From contig NZ_JMPI01000036.1 in assembly GCF_000735355.1 (NCBI RefSeq), positions 16,368 through 80,367 of the forward strand: 64,000 nucleotides of DNA. Direction: 5' to 3'. Below are positions 28,825 to 37,917 of this stretch, one piece after another (positions within the stretch are counted from its first letter, which is position 1; each line of letters starts with the position of its first letter). Origin of the DNA: Buttiauxella agrestis ATCC 33320. GTDB taxonomy: Bacteria; Pseudomonadota; Gammaproteobacteria; Enterobacterales; Enterobacteriaceae. The position numbers and the translations under genes were made by a program. A model generated the notes under the pieces. That model saw only the letters and a list, made by a program, of their open reading frames with translations, was not told the DNA's origin and did no database searches.

Positions 28825-29462
28825 TGCGTCCCCTCCGTCTGGCTTCCACCACGCTCGACGCCACCGTGCTTATGGTCATCAACCTGCACGCCGTTGGATT
28901 TAAAGGTGCCGCCGCTGTGCTCAATGTTGCCGCTCATGCTGCCGCCCTGTTTCACTTCCAGCGTGCCGGTGGTCAGCTTACTGGTGCAGACCACTTCCGG
29001 GGTATCGAGGGTGATTTTCTGGCTGGCCTTCACCGTCACAAGCGGCACCGTGACGACAACAGATTCAGACGCCGTCACCGAGGCGGTTTTAATGCCCGAC
29101 ACGGTCAGTGCGCCGGTCTCCGGTTCGTATTCGATAACGGCACCATCAGGAAAGGAAATGTGCAGCGCATCGGCAGACGCTGACGGTGCAGGGTTATCGT
29201 CGGAATAGATGCCAGGCAGCACAAAAGCGGTATCCAGCTCGCCGCCAATTGCCAGCAGCAAAACCTGCTCACCGACAGAGGGTGCCCACCATGTACGCGA
29301 ACGACCCGCGCGGGGCGTCAGCCAGTGCAGCCAGTCGGTTGTGATGCCGCCCGTTTCCACACGACATAACGCCCGCGTGGTGTCGACTTCGGTCACGATG
29401 CCGGTGCGGATGAGGTTGCGCAGAAGACGCGCGAGATCCTGGAGTGATGAGAAAGTATTCAT
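28821..29462 (-). CDS. V: Baseplate spike protein gpV
   Basis: 213 aa (P2 211) from ATG 29462 (MNTFSSLQDLARLLRN). The N-terminal OB-fold domain carries AGRSRTWWAPSVGEQVL, followed by a beta-helical spike. The C-terminus has an HxH pair (DHKHGG) that in P2 co-ordinates the iron ion at the membrane-piercing tip. First gene of its operon; the region upstream contains an oppositely oriented cargo gene instead of directly reaching S. Confidence 0.94.
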   Translation of the reverse strand: MNTFSSLQDLARLLRNLIRTGIVTEVDTTRALCRVETGGITTDWLHWLTPRAGRSRTWWAPSVGEQVLLLAIGGELDTAFVLPGIYSDDNPAPSASADALHISFPDGAVIEYEPETGALTVSGIKTASVTASESVVVTVPLVTVKASQKITLDTPEVVCTSKLTTGTLEVKQGGSMSGNIEHSGGTFKSNGVQVDDHKHGGVERGGSQTEGTQ

Positions 29463-29581
29463 GGAGAAATAATGCCGCCCAGAACAAGGGGCGACAATCA
29501 GACAGAGATTTGTGGTAAACGACACAACATTGTGATTGTCGTATACTCAACACAAATCTCGTCAAACAAGGAAATTGAAAG

Positions 29582-30295
29582 ATGACACAGGACGAATATA
29601 ATAAAAAATTTGGTATTGATATAAGTAACGAAACAACTATCAACGCAGATGCAAAATTATTTCGAGCGTTCGAGAAAGCGCACGACATAAGAAAATTCGA
29701 GATAGAGCTTTACTGGAAACGAACAGCATATTTCTGGACTTTAATTGCAGCTATATTTACTGGTTACTTTCTACTTCTCACAACAGAAACAGCAAAGTTA
29801 CCACTAAAAGAATTTTATCTTATTTTAGTTGCATCAATTGGCCTGGCATTTTCTTTTGGATGGTTTTTAGCTGCCAAGGGCAGCAAATTCTGGCAAGAAA
29901 ACTGGGAGGGCCACCTTGATTTACTTGAAGATAAAATCACTGGCCCATTATATAAAACGGTACTAATGGATAGAGAACCAGCTAAGCGCCTCACTGCATC
30001 ATCAGCACCATTCTCCGTTACTAAAATTAATCATTGGATTGCAGTAATGGTAATATTTATCTGGTTTATTCTTTTGCTCACCCCTTTAGTCAAACAAATA
30101 CTCCCTATTTTGACCATAATCAAAAACATCACTGGTATTAAGATGATTGTTATTATCTTTTTTGAGATGGCGATTATTATTTGTACTTTTATTTTTATAC
30201 GCCAAATGTATCTCAAAACACGCACAAAATTCAAATCAAAACCCGACATAAGAAATGTAAAGGCTATTGACCGAGAAGCAACATTAGATAAATAG
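29582..30295 (+). CDS. Four-helix membrane protein, RipA/8xMP-like, prophage cargo
   Basis: 237 aa, opposite in strand to the flanking late genes V and S and clearly more AT-rich. Good ribosome site (AAGGA about 9 nt before ATG 29582). A cytoplasmic N-terminus with the charged segment IRKFEIELYWKR leads into membrane segments at about 45-66, 76-97, 149-168 and 180-208, with a conserved-looking FWQENWEGHLDLLED stretch between helices 2 and 3. This pattern reminds me of the RipA-family octameric membrane proteins; that assignment is from memory and tentative. Function unknown. It is likely a moron expressed in the lysogen, perhaps in phage exclusion. Confidence 0.8.
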   Translation: MTQDEYNKKFGIDISNETTINADAKLFRAFEKAHDIRKFEIELYWKRTAYFWTLIAAIFTGYFLLLTTETAKLPLKEFYLILVASIGLAFSFGWFLAAKGSKFWQENWEGHLDLLEDKITGPLYKTVLMDREPAKRLTASSAPFSVTKINHWIAVMVIFIWFILLLTPLVKQILPILTIIKNITGIKMIVIIFFEMAIIICTFIFIRQMYLKTRTKFKSKPDIRNVKAIDREATLDK

Positions 30296-30305
30296 CACGG
30301 GCAAA

Positions 30306-30339
30306 AACCAGCTTTCGAATATCACTTCGAGAGCTGGTT
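30306..30339. terminator. Hairpin between the cargo gene and S
   Basis: 14-bp stem (30306-30319 with 30326-30339, one G-T pair) around a 6-nt loop, followed by an AT-rich stretch on the plus strand. It lies 10 nt past the cargo gene stop and overlaps the end of S, so it probably terminates the convergent transcripts. Confidence 0.6.
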
Positions 30340-30771
30340 AATTATAATTTCTTCAATAGTTTTCTTTTCATCTTGGCCGAAACCCAACAACTTGCGCGCA
30401 TCATACTGCACACTCTCACTATAGCGGTTTGGCTTGTCCCGTAACCCATCCTGATGCACCCGCGCCATACGCTGTACCCTCCCGACAAACTCCACAGCCG
30501 CAGCATCATTAGTGCCTTTCGCTTTCATATATCGGTTAGTGCGCAGTTTGGTAAACATTTCACGCTTTACACGACCCTTTTTACCTTTCACCGGCTGACG
30601 CTTTCGGGCGGCGTACGGCGTGCCGTCCGGTGCCTGCTGGCGCTTGATGCGTTGCTGCTGCGAGGCTCTGAGCTGTTTTGCAATCTCAGCGGTCATTCTG
30701 CGGCGCGCAGCAGGTGACAGGCTGGCAATCAGCCCGGCGAGCTTGTCCTCAAAGGGTCTGAACTCATTCAT
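30322..30771 (-). CDS. S: Tail completion protein gpS
   Basis: 149 aa (P2 150), phage virion morphogenesis family. A very basic middle part (KRQQAPDGTPYAARKRQPVKGKKGRVKR) is characteristic. It acts with gpR at the head-proximal tail end. Overlaps R by 8 bp. Last gene of the O-to-S late operon. Confidence 0.93.
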   Translation of the reverse strand: MNEFRPFEDKLAGLIASLSPAARRRMTAEIAKQLRASQQQRIKRQQAPDGTPYAARKRQPVKGKKGRVKREMFTKLRTNRYMKAKGTNDAAAVEFVGRVQRMARVHQDGLRDKPNRYSESVQYDARKLLGFGQDEKKTIEEIIINQLSK

Positions 30772-31231
30772 GCCACTGGCTCACCAGCTCGCCGTGAACA
30801 TAAAGCTCCATAGGCCGCGTGACATTCTCCGGTAACGGCGGCTCGGCGGCATGCTTCACGTGCAGGGCTTCACCTTCCTGCCTGACCAGTGTGCGCTCAG
30901 TCAGCAACAGGCTGATACTCACGTCGACACTCTCGTCATCGTTAATATCGGCGATATAGGTGAAGCCCTTTTTGCGCCCTTCATCGGTAGTCATGATGTC
31001 GGGCTGGTTCTCACGCAGCCAGGCATTGACCGGCACGATAAGGTAATCCAGATCGCCGTGATAATCCGTGACGACGATGTTGAGCGTGTACTGATTTTCA
31101 AACGACAGCGAGGTCGCAAGTGTTGCGGCAATTTTCCCGCTGTCGATAAAAATGCGCAGCATATCCGGGTTATTACGCAGCACCGGAGCCGCATCACATA
31201 GGGCTTTGCGTAAACTGGCGGGCTTGAGCAT
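30764..31231 (-). CDS. R: Tail completion protein gpR
   Basis: 155 aa (P2 155) from ATG 31231 (MLKPASLRKAL), the family start. Conserved YLIVPVNAWLRENQPD region. It overlaps the 3' end of lysC, as in P2. Confidence 0.93.
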   Translation of the reverse strand: MLKPASLRKALCDAAPVLRNNPDMLRIFIDSGKIAATLATSLSFENQYTLNIVVTDYHGDLDYLIVPVNAWLRENQPDIMTTDEGRKKGFTYIADINDDESVDVSISLLLTERTLVRQEGEALHVKHAAEPPLPENVTRPMELYVHGELVSQWHE

Positions 31232-31484
31232 CGAGTTCGTCCTGGCAGTGTCTGATAGTTTCAGTCTGGGCGGCACAACTGACTAGTGCCGCCTCAAGCT
31301 GGCGAATATCCGCGCTTAAATCGCCGTTAGTGCGCGGGCTGCTTGCCGGTATCGGACACAGCGCCACTTTCGGACAGCCACTGTAAATAATCGGCGGTGG
31401 TGGTGAATGCGGGGCGGGTGTGCAACCGGATAATGTCATCAGGCAAATCAGACTCATACCACTCACGCAGCGCTTTATTTTCAT
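31194..31484 (-). CDS. lysC: o-Spanin lipoprotein LysC (Rz1-like)
   Basis: 96 aa, starting inside lysB in another frame and ending inside R, as in P2. A signal peptide with lipobox (LMTLSGC) predicts an outer-membrane lipoprotein. Proline-rich segments (PHSPPPPI) follow. The Rz/Rz1 pair fuses inner and outer membranes at lysis. Confidence 0.88.
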   Translation of the reverse strand: MKIKRCVSGMSLICLMTLSGCTPAPHSPPPPIIYSGCPKVALCPIPASSPRTNGDLSADIRQLEAALVSCAAQTETIRHCQDELDAQARQFTQSPM

Positions 31485-31752
31485 TGAGTAACCTCGTCAC
31501 GGTGTTGCCACGATTCGCCGCCAGCGCATTAGCCGTGGCGAGTTTATTGCGTAAATCGACCTGCGCCTGCTCGTTGCGCTGCCGAATACTGGCGGCAACA
31601 TCGAGTTGATTGCGCTGCATGGTTATCTGGGTTTTCTGCTCTCCGGCGACACGGTTGGCCTTTTCAAATGAGCGGGTCAGCGTGCTGTTTTCGCGCTTCA
31701 TCCACACCAGACCGGCGACGGCCAGCAACAGCAGAATAATCAGCGTTTTCAT
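31327..31752 (-). CDS. lysB: i-Spanin LysB (Rz-like)
   Basis: 141 aa (P2 141). One N-terminal membrane anchor (TLIILLLLAVAGLVW) and a long coiled-coil periplasmic part. It pairs with the nested LysC. Overlaps the endolysin stop by 4 bp (ATGA). Confidence 0.92.
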   Translation of the reverse strand: MKTLIILLLLAVAGLVWMKRENSTLTRSFEKANRVAGEQKTQITMQRNQLDVAASIRQRNEQAQVDLRNKLATANALAANRGNTVTRLLNENKALREWYESDLPDDIIRLHTRPAFTTTADYLQWLSESGAVSDTGKQPAH

Positions 31753-32273
31753 TCAATCCCCCTGAGACAGTAAGCGCGCTCACGTGCGCGGCGGTTTTCC
31801 AGCCCGGTATTTTTCTGCCCGTTGACGTATACCCAGCGGGGAAGCTGGTTGCACGCCTGCCCCCACTGCTGGCGCTTGATAAACGAGACCAGCGTCGAGC
31901 GACAGGCTGCACCGGTGCCGACGTTAAACGCAAAACTGACCACCGCGTCATACACCGGCTGCGGCATGGCAACCGGTGCGCAGACCGCAAGACGGCGCTC
32001 AACATTCAGCACATCGCTGACCAGGTTCTGCGCGGCCTGGCGTTCGGTAATATCGCCTTTCGGGGTGACGCCTGCTGTATGGCCGATGCCTGACGTCCAG
32101 ACACCGGCGCTGCACTGGTACGGTTTGAGGCGGCACCCTTCGAGGTCAGCAATCAGCGCCAGCCCGTCGGGTGAGGTTTTCAGTAAGCGGAAATCCGGCA
32201 TCAGGACGGCAAGCGCCAGCACCACGGCCACGCTGCAACGTTTAACGATTGATGCCACGCACCACCTCCTCAT
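31749..32273 (-). CDS. SAR endolysin, T4-lysozyme family (GH24)
   Basis: 174 aa. The N-terminal weakly hydrophobic segment after basic residues (SVAVVLALAVLMPDF, about 14-28) fits a signal-anchor-release sequence. The catalytic triad is Glu45-Cys54-Thr60 with the E-8-(D/C)-5-T spacing known from this family, cysteine taking the usual aspartate place. Several further cysteines could give disulfide control. It replaces P2 gene K, which is a different endolysin, and is coupled to a pinholin-type partner. Confidence 0.88.
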   Translation of the reverse strand: MRRWCVASIVKRCSVAVVLALAVLMPDFRLLKTSPDGLALIADLEGCRLKPYQCSAGVWTSGIGHTAGVTPKGDITERQAAQNLVSDVLNVERRLAVCAPVAMPQPVYDAVVSFAFNVGTGAACRSTLVSFIKRQQWGQACNQLPRWVYVNGQKNTGLENRRARERAYCLRGIE

Positions 32274-32463
32274 TCAGCCCCATGGCGCGCAGATAGCGGA
32301 AGGTCTGGCGGCGATACCAGAAATTGACCAGCGCGGTGAAAATCGCACAACCTCCGCCGACATACAGCGCCATTTTTTCCGGCGTCTGCGTCCCGAAATA
32401 CGCCAGCGCCACCGACAACCAGTAGGTGACAAACGTCGTGATTTTTTCCATTGTCAGTCCCAT
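32242..32463 (-). CDS. Class II holin, probable pinholin with dual start
   Basis: 73 aa with two membrane segments (about 10-24 and 32-48) and a basic C-terminus. Two in-frame starts four codons apart (MGLTMEK, 32463 and 32451) recall the holin/antiholin dual start of S21. The sequence is unlike P2 gpY, which has three segments. It overlaps the SAR endolysin by 32 bp. The pinholin/SAR pairing is an inference from these features. Confidence 0.8.
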   Translation of the reverse strand: MGLTMEKITTFVTYWLSVALAYFGTQTPEKMALYVGGGCAIFTALVNFWYRRQTFRYLRAMGLNEEVVRGINR

Positions 32464-32657
32464 AAGTTCAGCGTCTCCGCAACAGGGGAAGAATCGATAT
32501 CCGGTAGCTCAACAGCGGTGCCGTGGGGCATTTCCTCGCCCAGCTCGGCGAGACCCGGATTCGCCAGCAGCACCGCTTCGACCACGCCCCCGGTGCGCCC
32601 GTAATGGCGCGCGCACAGTGCATCCAGCGTGTCACCCTGGAGGGCAATCACCTGCAT
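32454..32657 (-). CDS. X: Tail protein gpX
   Basis: 67 aa (P2 67) from ATG 32657 (MQVIALQGDTLDALC). LysM-like fold with the sequence YYGRT-type CARHYGRTGGVVEAVL and ending NLWD. It is a baseplate or tail component. Start shares a base with the L stop. Confidence 0.93.
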   Translation of the reverse strand: MQVIALQGDTLDALCARHYGRTGGVVEAVLLANPGLAELGEEMPHGTAVELPDIDSSPVAETLNLWD

Positions 32658-33154
32658 CAGATTTGCCCGATGATGCAGCGTGATTTCCCCTGCAAGCGGG
32701 ACACCGCCCAGCGCATATCGCGCCACAGCTCATCAATGGTGCTTTCTACGTCGTCAGCTTTCTTGTCGCCTTTGGCACTCGCATCCACGCCGCGATAACG
32801 CTCGTAAAGGGTTGCGGTGGTCATCGCCACAACCGCGCGCAGGTAGTAAAAACAGCGCACGCTTTCCCCGTCGAGTATTTCGGCAGGTACATCGGCCAGG
32901 TGCTCAAAACCGAGTGCCATCTGCACGCTGCGGTACTCGAATAACTCGGCGTTGGTCTCGGCGATACCGTCCTTAATCGCCACGCGCAGCCGCTCCGGGG
33001 TGACGGTGTGCTCAAGGCGCATCAGCTCCCGGACGCGCACCGGGTCGACCGACGGGAAAAAGAAGGTGTTGCTGATAACCGGCTCGCGCACCGGCTGCGG
33101 GGGAATAACCACACCCGGCGAAACGTCGGGTTTGCTGATAATCACTGTCGTCAT
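32657..33154 (-). CDS. L: Head completion/stabilisation protein gpL
   Basis: 165 aa (P2 169) from ATG 33154 (MTTVIISKPDV). Family core FFFPSVDPVRVRELMRLEHTVTPERLR. It completes packaged heads for tail joining. Confidence 0.93.
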   Translation of the reverse strand: MTTVIISKPDVSPGVVIPPQPVREPVISNTFFFPSVDPVRVRELMRLEHTVTPERLRVAIKDGIAETNAELFEYRSVQMALGFEHLADVPAEILDGESVRCFYYLRAVVAMTTATLYERYRGVDASAKGDKKADDVESTIDELWRDMRWAVSRLQGKSRCIIGQI

Positions 33155-33246
33155 GACAACCTCTGAAAAGGTGGACGGTGGACGCCGGTATCGATGAGGA
33201 ATTAATCCAGTCTCAACCGGCGTGCCGTCCGGCGCGGGGCGCATTC

Positions 33247-33999
33247 TTAACCGGTGGTTTTATCCACTTTGCGGGGGCGACCGCGTTTGCCTGGTGTGGT
33301 CGCAGGTTTACGCGCTCTGGGTTTTGTCTTTGGCTTTTTAACCGGTGCAGGTTTCGGCTTAAGCGCGCTTTCGAGGCGCTCAATATCCTTTTTCACACCC
33401 GCCTGCGCATCGAGCTGCATCGCACGCTTGAGGTGCTCCAGCGCATCTGCCAGCCGTCCCGCGTCACGCAGTACCAGACCGGTGATTTTGTGCAGGCGTC
33501 CGCGCACTTTGTCGGGCATATCGGCGGCGCTGGTCAGGGTCTGGGTGGACAGCAGCAGACCGATATCCACCGGTTCACCGGCGGCGTGAGCACGCATGGC
33601 CGCCAGTGCCACATCTTCGGCCAGCATGTAAGGCGTGGTGCGCTTATGTAGCGCGGGCATGGTGAGACCGTACTGCATGGCATAGCGGGCAATTTCCAGC
33701 GCACCGGCAATGTCACCGGCATCGAGCTTCCACAGCATGACGGTCATCACGATGTCATCCTGCGCGCCTTTGCCCTCACTCAGCACCCCGGCAACCCACG
33801 GCGCATAGGACGGCAGCAGCGCACGCTTTTTGTCGGCCTTGCGCTCAATGGAGTGAATGGTTTTTAACGTGCGTTGGTCGGCGGCCAGCTTGACGAGCAT
33901 CTGCTCATAAGCGCTTGCATGGCGCAGCGGGTTATCGACCCGCTGCGCGGTCACAATGGCCGAGACCCGCATCATGTGACGTGCGGCGGGACTCGTCAT
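33247..33999 (-). CDS. M: Terminase small subunit gpM
   Basis: 250 aa (P2 247), starting MTSPAARHMMRVSA. The C-terminus is a basic, lysine/arginine/proline-rich tail (KPKPAPVKKPKTKPRARKP). In P2 gpM carries the cos-cleaving endonuclease activity together with gpP. Lies 3 bp after N. Confidence 0.93.
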   Translation of the reverse strand: MTSPAARHMMRVSAIVTAQRVDNPLRHASAYEQMLVKLAADQRTLKTIHSIERKADKKRALLPSYAPWVAGVLSEGKGAQDDIVMTVMLWKLDAGDIAGALEIARYAMQYGLTMPALHKRTTPYMLAEDVALAAMRAHAAGEPVDIGLLLSTQTLTSAADMPDKVRGRLHKITGLVLRDAGRLADALEHLKRAMQLDAQAGVKKDIERLESALKPKPAPVKKPKTKPRARKPATTPGKRGRPRKVDKTTG

Positions 34000-34002
34000 G
34001 GC

Positions 34003-35076
34003 TTACGCCTCCTGCACCGGTTCATCTTTCGGCGGCTCAGGGAACTCACCGAGCGTGATGTTTTCCACCAGGCAACCGGCGGCGTAGTCTTCAATGACGT
34101 AATCAATGTTCATTGATTCGTAGTTTTCGACGCGGTCGAGCTTGCCGTTCTCATCAATGATGCGGCGGTGACTGTCGTCCATGTAGTAAATGGACAGGTT
34201 TTCGAGGGTGGTGACCATCAGGCCGTTGGCCGGGAAATACGGCACGCGCACCGCTGGCAGGTTGCCGATGCGCTTCTGGCTGACAATCACGTCGGCGGCC
34301 ATCGCTTCGGTGTTGGCCTGCTCCTGGTTCACAATTGGAAAATACTTATCCGCCAGCAACTGACGGCCACAGATGACCACAAGGTCAGGGTCTTCCTGAT
34401 ACCACGGCGCAATCAGGTTGTTGGTCGCATCCATCACCAGCGCGTCGAGGTTGGCAAAATCGCCGTTTTTACCCACGCGGATCACATCAGAAATAATGCT
34501 GCCATCATCTGCGGTGACTTTATCCATCACACGCGCTTTGGCTTCGTTGCGGTACTTCTGCAACCAGCCGACCGCCACGTCCTGCAACAACGGGTTTTTG
34601 CTGCGGTCAGAGGTCGCCGCACGCTTGATACCGTTAAATCCGGCCATCATTAAATCGAGCGACTGACGTTTGATAATGGCGTTGCGAATACGGAGCTGGA
34701 AGTCCTGGAAACGCGCCCATAAATCGAGGGTGCGGAAACGAATATGGAAGTCGAAGTTAATCTGGTCACATTCGTATTTGTTGGACTCCAGTGCCGCGAA
34801 ATCTTCGGTCTGACGTTCATCACCGCTGGCGGTATCGGCGGTACTGGCAATTGAGCCGGAGACACCCACACCGATTTTTTCACCCTTCATTTCAGCGACC
34901 GGCACCATGTTAATGCGGGTCAGAAAGTCGGATGACTCCTGCATGGTGTTCATCAGCGTCTGCGTGACGGTCGGGTCGACGCTGAATTTTTTGGTCATAT
35001 CACCGGCGTCGACGTTATTGAGCTTCGCCACCTGGGTGAGATAGGCATTAAATTTAAATCGGGTCTGTGGCTTCAT
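34003..35076 (-). CDS. N: Major capsid protein precursor gpN
   Basis: 357 aa, exactly the P2 length. The N-terminal TRFKFNAYLTQVAKLN is the region removed during maturation by gpO in P2. The HK97-type fold core and LDRVENYESMNIDYVIEDY near the C-terminus are conserved. Confidence 0.95.
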   Translation of the reverse strand: MKPQTRFKFNAYLTQVAKLNNVDAGDMTKKFSVDPTVTQTLMNTMQESSDFLTRINMVPVAEMKGEKIGVGVSGSIASTADTASGDERQTEDFAALESNKYECDQINFDFHIRFRTLDLWARFQDFQLRIRNAIIKRQSLDLMMAGFNGIKRAATSDRSKNPLLQDVAVGWLQKYRNEAKARVMDKVTADDGSIISDVIRVGKNGDFANLDALVMDATNNLIAPWYQEDPDLVVICGRQLLADKYFPIVNQEQANTEAMAADVIVSQKRIGNLPAVRVPYFPANGLMVTTLENLSIYYMDDSHRRIIDENGKLDRVENYESMNIDYVIEDYAAGCLVENITLGEFPEPPKDEPVQEA

Positions 35077-35124
35077 AATGATTCCTGAATGAGTTTTGGT
35101 TTTGTTCCGGCAGTGCGTCCGGGC

Positions 35125-35979
35125 TTAACAGTTGGTCAGCATCGAGTCGCCATTACCGCCGCTCGACGGTTCACGGCGGCGCTGCGCAAAGCTCTCGGTC
35201 TTATCGAGTGAGGTTTCCAGTGAGGTGAGTTTCTGCTGACTTTCCTCAAGCTGACCGGTGAGGTCGTCTTTGAGGGTTTTGAGAGATAATTCCATCGCAG
35301 AAATGCGCTGCTCGGTGCTTTCGTGGTTAGCCTGCACCTGCTCAGTGACCACCGTCACCGCTTCATGCACATCGTTAAAACGTGCATCGTCATCGGCCTG
35401 TTTGCGGCTGAAAATGCCTTTCACGGTGTCGGTCAGTTTGGTCAGCAGGGTGTCGGGCTGGTCTTCAAATTCCAGCTCGGCCAGAGTGGCGACAGAAAAC
35501 AAATCTTCCGGGCGCTCTTTGCGGCCAGAGAGCGGATTGGTTTTCGCGCGGGAGCAGAATTCCAGATATTCCGTGCCGAGGCTTGCCGGGTCGTCAGTGA
35601 CCGCGAGGCCAATCAGATAGCATTTGCCCGAGTTGGAGAAATTCGGGCGAATTTCCATGGAGGTGTAAACCTTCTGGCCCTTGCCGACCATTTCCACCAG
35701 GTTCGCCAGCGGAGTGATGCGGGCAAACAGCGCCAGCTTGCCGTTCAGCGCGGAATCATCATCAATGATTTCAGCTTTCAGTTCGGTGACATCACCGTAA
35801 CGGCAGAATGGGCTGTCGGGTAACACACTGGTGATGTGTTCGAGATTAATGCGGGCGCCATAAACACGCGGGTCGAATGAATCGGCCATTTCCTGAATAT
35901 CGGTGCCGCTGATCACGCGACCGTCGCAGGTGTCACCTTCGACGCCGATGCGGAACCATTTAGAAACTTTTTTTGCCAT
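35125..35979 (-). CDS. O: Capsid scaffold and maturation protease gpO
   Basis: 284 aa (P2 284) from ATG 35979 (MAKKVSKWFRIG). Serine protease triad at Asp19, His48 and Ser107 is at the same positions as in P2. The C-terminal part is coiled-coil scaffold (residues about 210-265). First gene of the rightward-in-phage O-S operon, divergent from P. Confidence 0.95.
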   Translation of the reverse strand: MAKKVSKWFRIGVEGDTCDGRVISGTDIQEMADSFDPRVYGARINLEHITSVLPDSPFCRYGDVTELKAEIIDDDSALNGKLALFARITPLANLVEMVGKGQKVYTSMEIRPNFSNSGKCYLIGLAVTDDPASLGTEYLEFCSRAKTNPLSGRKERPEDLFSVATLAELEFEDQPDTLLTKLTDTVKGIFSRKQADDDARFNDVHEAVTVVTEQVQANHESTEQRISAMELSLKTLKDDLTGQLEESQQKLTSLETSLDKTESFAQRRREPSSGGNGDSMLTNC

Positions 35980-36144
35980 GGTCAGGAGTCCTGAGTGTGG
36001 GGTGATTGGGTCAGGCTTAGTTTCCAGACTCCGCACCCGGCCTGCCATTCATCCCGGATGGCTTACCCCTGACACAACAGCACCTTAGCGCACATCACCC
36101 GCCGCTTAAGTAGCCTTGCCTTTATCAAATAATGCGAGGCAATC

Positions 36145-37917
36145 ATGACCATCATCACAGACACCTCCCTGACTCTTGACCCACGTCGACAGGCGTCACT
36201 GCTTTACTGGCAGGGGTTTTCCGTGCCGCAGATTGCTGAAATGCTCGGCCAGAAACGCCCGACGGTGCAGAGCTGGAAACAGCGCGACGGCTGGGATGGC
36301 ATTGCGCCCATCACCCGTGTGGAAAACAGTCTTGAAGCGCGATTAATTCAGCTCATCACCAAGACGAAAAAAGACGGCGGCGACTTCAAAGAAATCGACC
36401 TGTTAGGCCGACAGATTGAGCGGCTGGCGCGGGTGAACCGCTACAACCAGACCGGCAGTGAAGCGGATTTAAACCCCAACGTCGCCAACCGCAATAAGGG
36501 CGAGCGTAAGAAGCCGAAAAAGAACTTTTTCAGCGACGAGGCTATCGAAAAGCTGGAGGAGATTTTCTTTGCCGAATCCTTTGAATATCAGCTCGGCTGG
36601 CACCAGGCGGGACTGCAACACCGTATCCGCAATATCCTCAAATCCCGCCAGATTGGCGCAACCTTTTATTTCTCGCGCGAGTCACTGCTGCGCGCCCTGA
36701 AAACCGGCCATAACCAGATTTTCCTCTCGGCCAGTAAAACGCAGGCGTATGTGTTCCGCGAGTACATCATCCAGTTTGCCCGCCTTGTCGATGTTGACCT
36801 GACCGGTGACCCGATTGTCATCGGTAACAACGGGGCAAAACTGATTTTCCTCGGCACCAATTCCAACACCGCGCAGAGCCATAACGGTGACCTGCTGGTC
36901 GATGAGATTTTCTGGATACCCAACTTCCAGAAGCTGCGCAAAGTGGCATCGGGCATGGCTTCGCAACAGCACCTGCGCTCGACCTATTTCTCGACACCGT
37001 CCACGCTGGCGCATGGGGCTTACCCGTTCTGGTCAGGCGAGCTGTTTAACAAAGGGCGTGCGGATAAAAGCGAGTGCGTCGACCTGGATATCAGCCACGC
37101 GGCATTAAAGAACGGCATAGCCTGCGCGGATGGTCAGTGGCGGCAGATTGTCACCATTGAGGACGCACTCGCCGGGGGCTGCGACCTGTTTAATCTCGAC
37201 ACGCTGAAACGCGAAAACAGCGCCGATGATTTCCGCAATTTATTCATGTGTGAGTTTGTCGATGACAAAGCCTCGGTGTTTCCGTTCGAGGAGCTGCAAC
37301 GCTGCATGGTCGACAGCATGGAAGCCTGGGCGGATGACTGGCAGCCGTTCGCCACGCGTCCGTTTGGTTATCGCCCGGTGTGGATTGGTTACGACCCGTC
37401 ACACACCGGTGACAGTGCCGGGTGTGTGGTGCTGGCTCCGCCGGTGGTAGCCGGTGGCAAGTTCCGCATTCTGGAGCGCCACCAGTGGAAGGGCATGGAC
37501 TTTGCGACACAGGCCGAGTCCATCAAAAAACTGACCGAAAAATACCACGTCGAGTACATCGGTATCGACGCGACCGGTATCGGCCAGGGGGTTTACCAGC
37601 TCGTCAGAGCGTTCTACCCGGCAGCGCGGGAGATCCGCTACAGCCCCGAGGTGAAAACCGCGATGGTGCTCAAAGCCAAAGACACCATTGCGCGTGGTTG
37701 CCTGGAATATGACGTGAGTTACACCGACATCACCGCCTCGTTTATGGCTATCCGCAAAACCATGACCGGCAGCGGTCGAAGTGCCACCTATGAAGCCAGC
37801 CGCAGCGAAGAAGCCAGCCACGCCGATGTCGCGTGGGCGACCATGCACGCGCTGTTAAATGAGCCACTCACCGCCGGAAGCGGTCAGGCATCCACCTCAA
37901 TTCTGGAGTTCAACTGA
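36145..37917 (+). CDS. P: Terminase large subunit gpP
   Basis: 590 aa (P2 590). The N-terminal HTH reads QGFSVPQIAEMLGQKRPTVQSWK. The ATPase region has RQIGATFYFSRE and the Walker B segment DLLVDEIFW. The RNase H-like domain starts WIGYDPSHTGDSAG. Transcribed divergently from O and overlapping Q by one base. Confidence 0.95.
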   Translation: MTIITDTSLTLDPRRQASLLYWQGFSVPQIAEMLGQKRPTVQSWKQRDGWDGIAPITRVENSLEARLIQLITKTKKDGGDFKEIDLLGRQIERLARVNRYNQTGSEADLNPNVANRNKGERKKPKKNFFSDEAIEKLEEIFFAESFEYQLGWHQAGLQHRIRNILKSRQIGATFYFSRESLLRALKTGHNQIFLSASKTQAYVFREYIIQFARLVDVDLTGDPIVIGNNGAKLIFLGTNSNTAQSHNGDLLVDEIFWIPNFQKLRKVASGMASQQHLRSTYFSTPSTLAHGAYPFWSGELFNKGRADKSECVDLDISHAALKNGIACADGQWRQIVTIEDALAGGCDLFNLDTLKRENSADDFRNLFMCEFVDDKASVFPFEELQRCMVDSMEAWADDWQPFATRPFGYRPVWIGYDPSHTGDSAGCVVLAPPVVAGGKFRILERHQWKGMDFATQAESIKKLTEKYHVEYIGIDATGIGQGVYQLVRAFYPAAREIRYSPEVKTAMVLKAKDTIARGCLEYDVSYTDITASFMAIRKTMTGSGRSATYEASRSEEASHADVAWATMHALLNEPLTAGSGQASTSILEFN

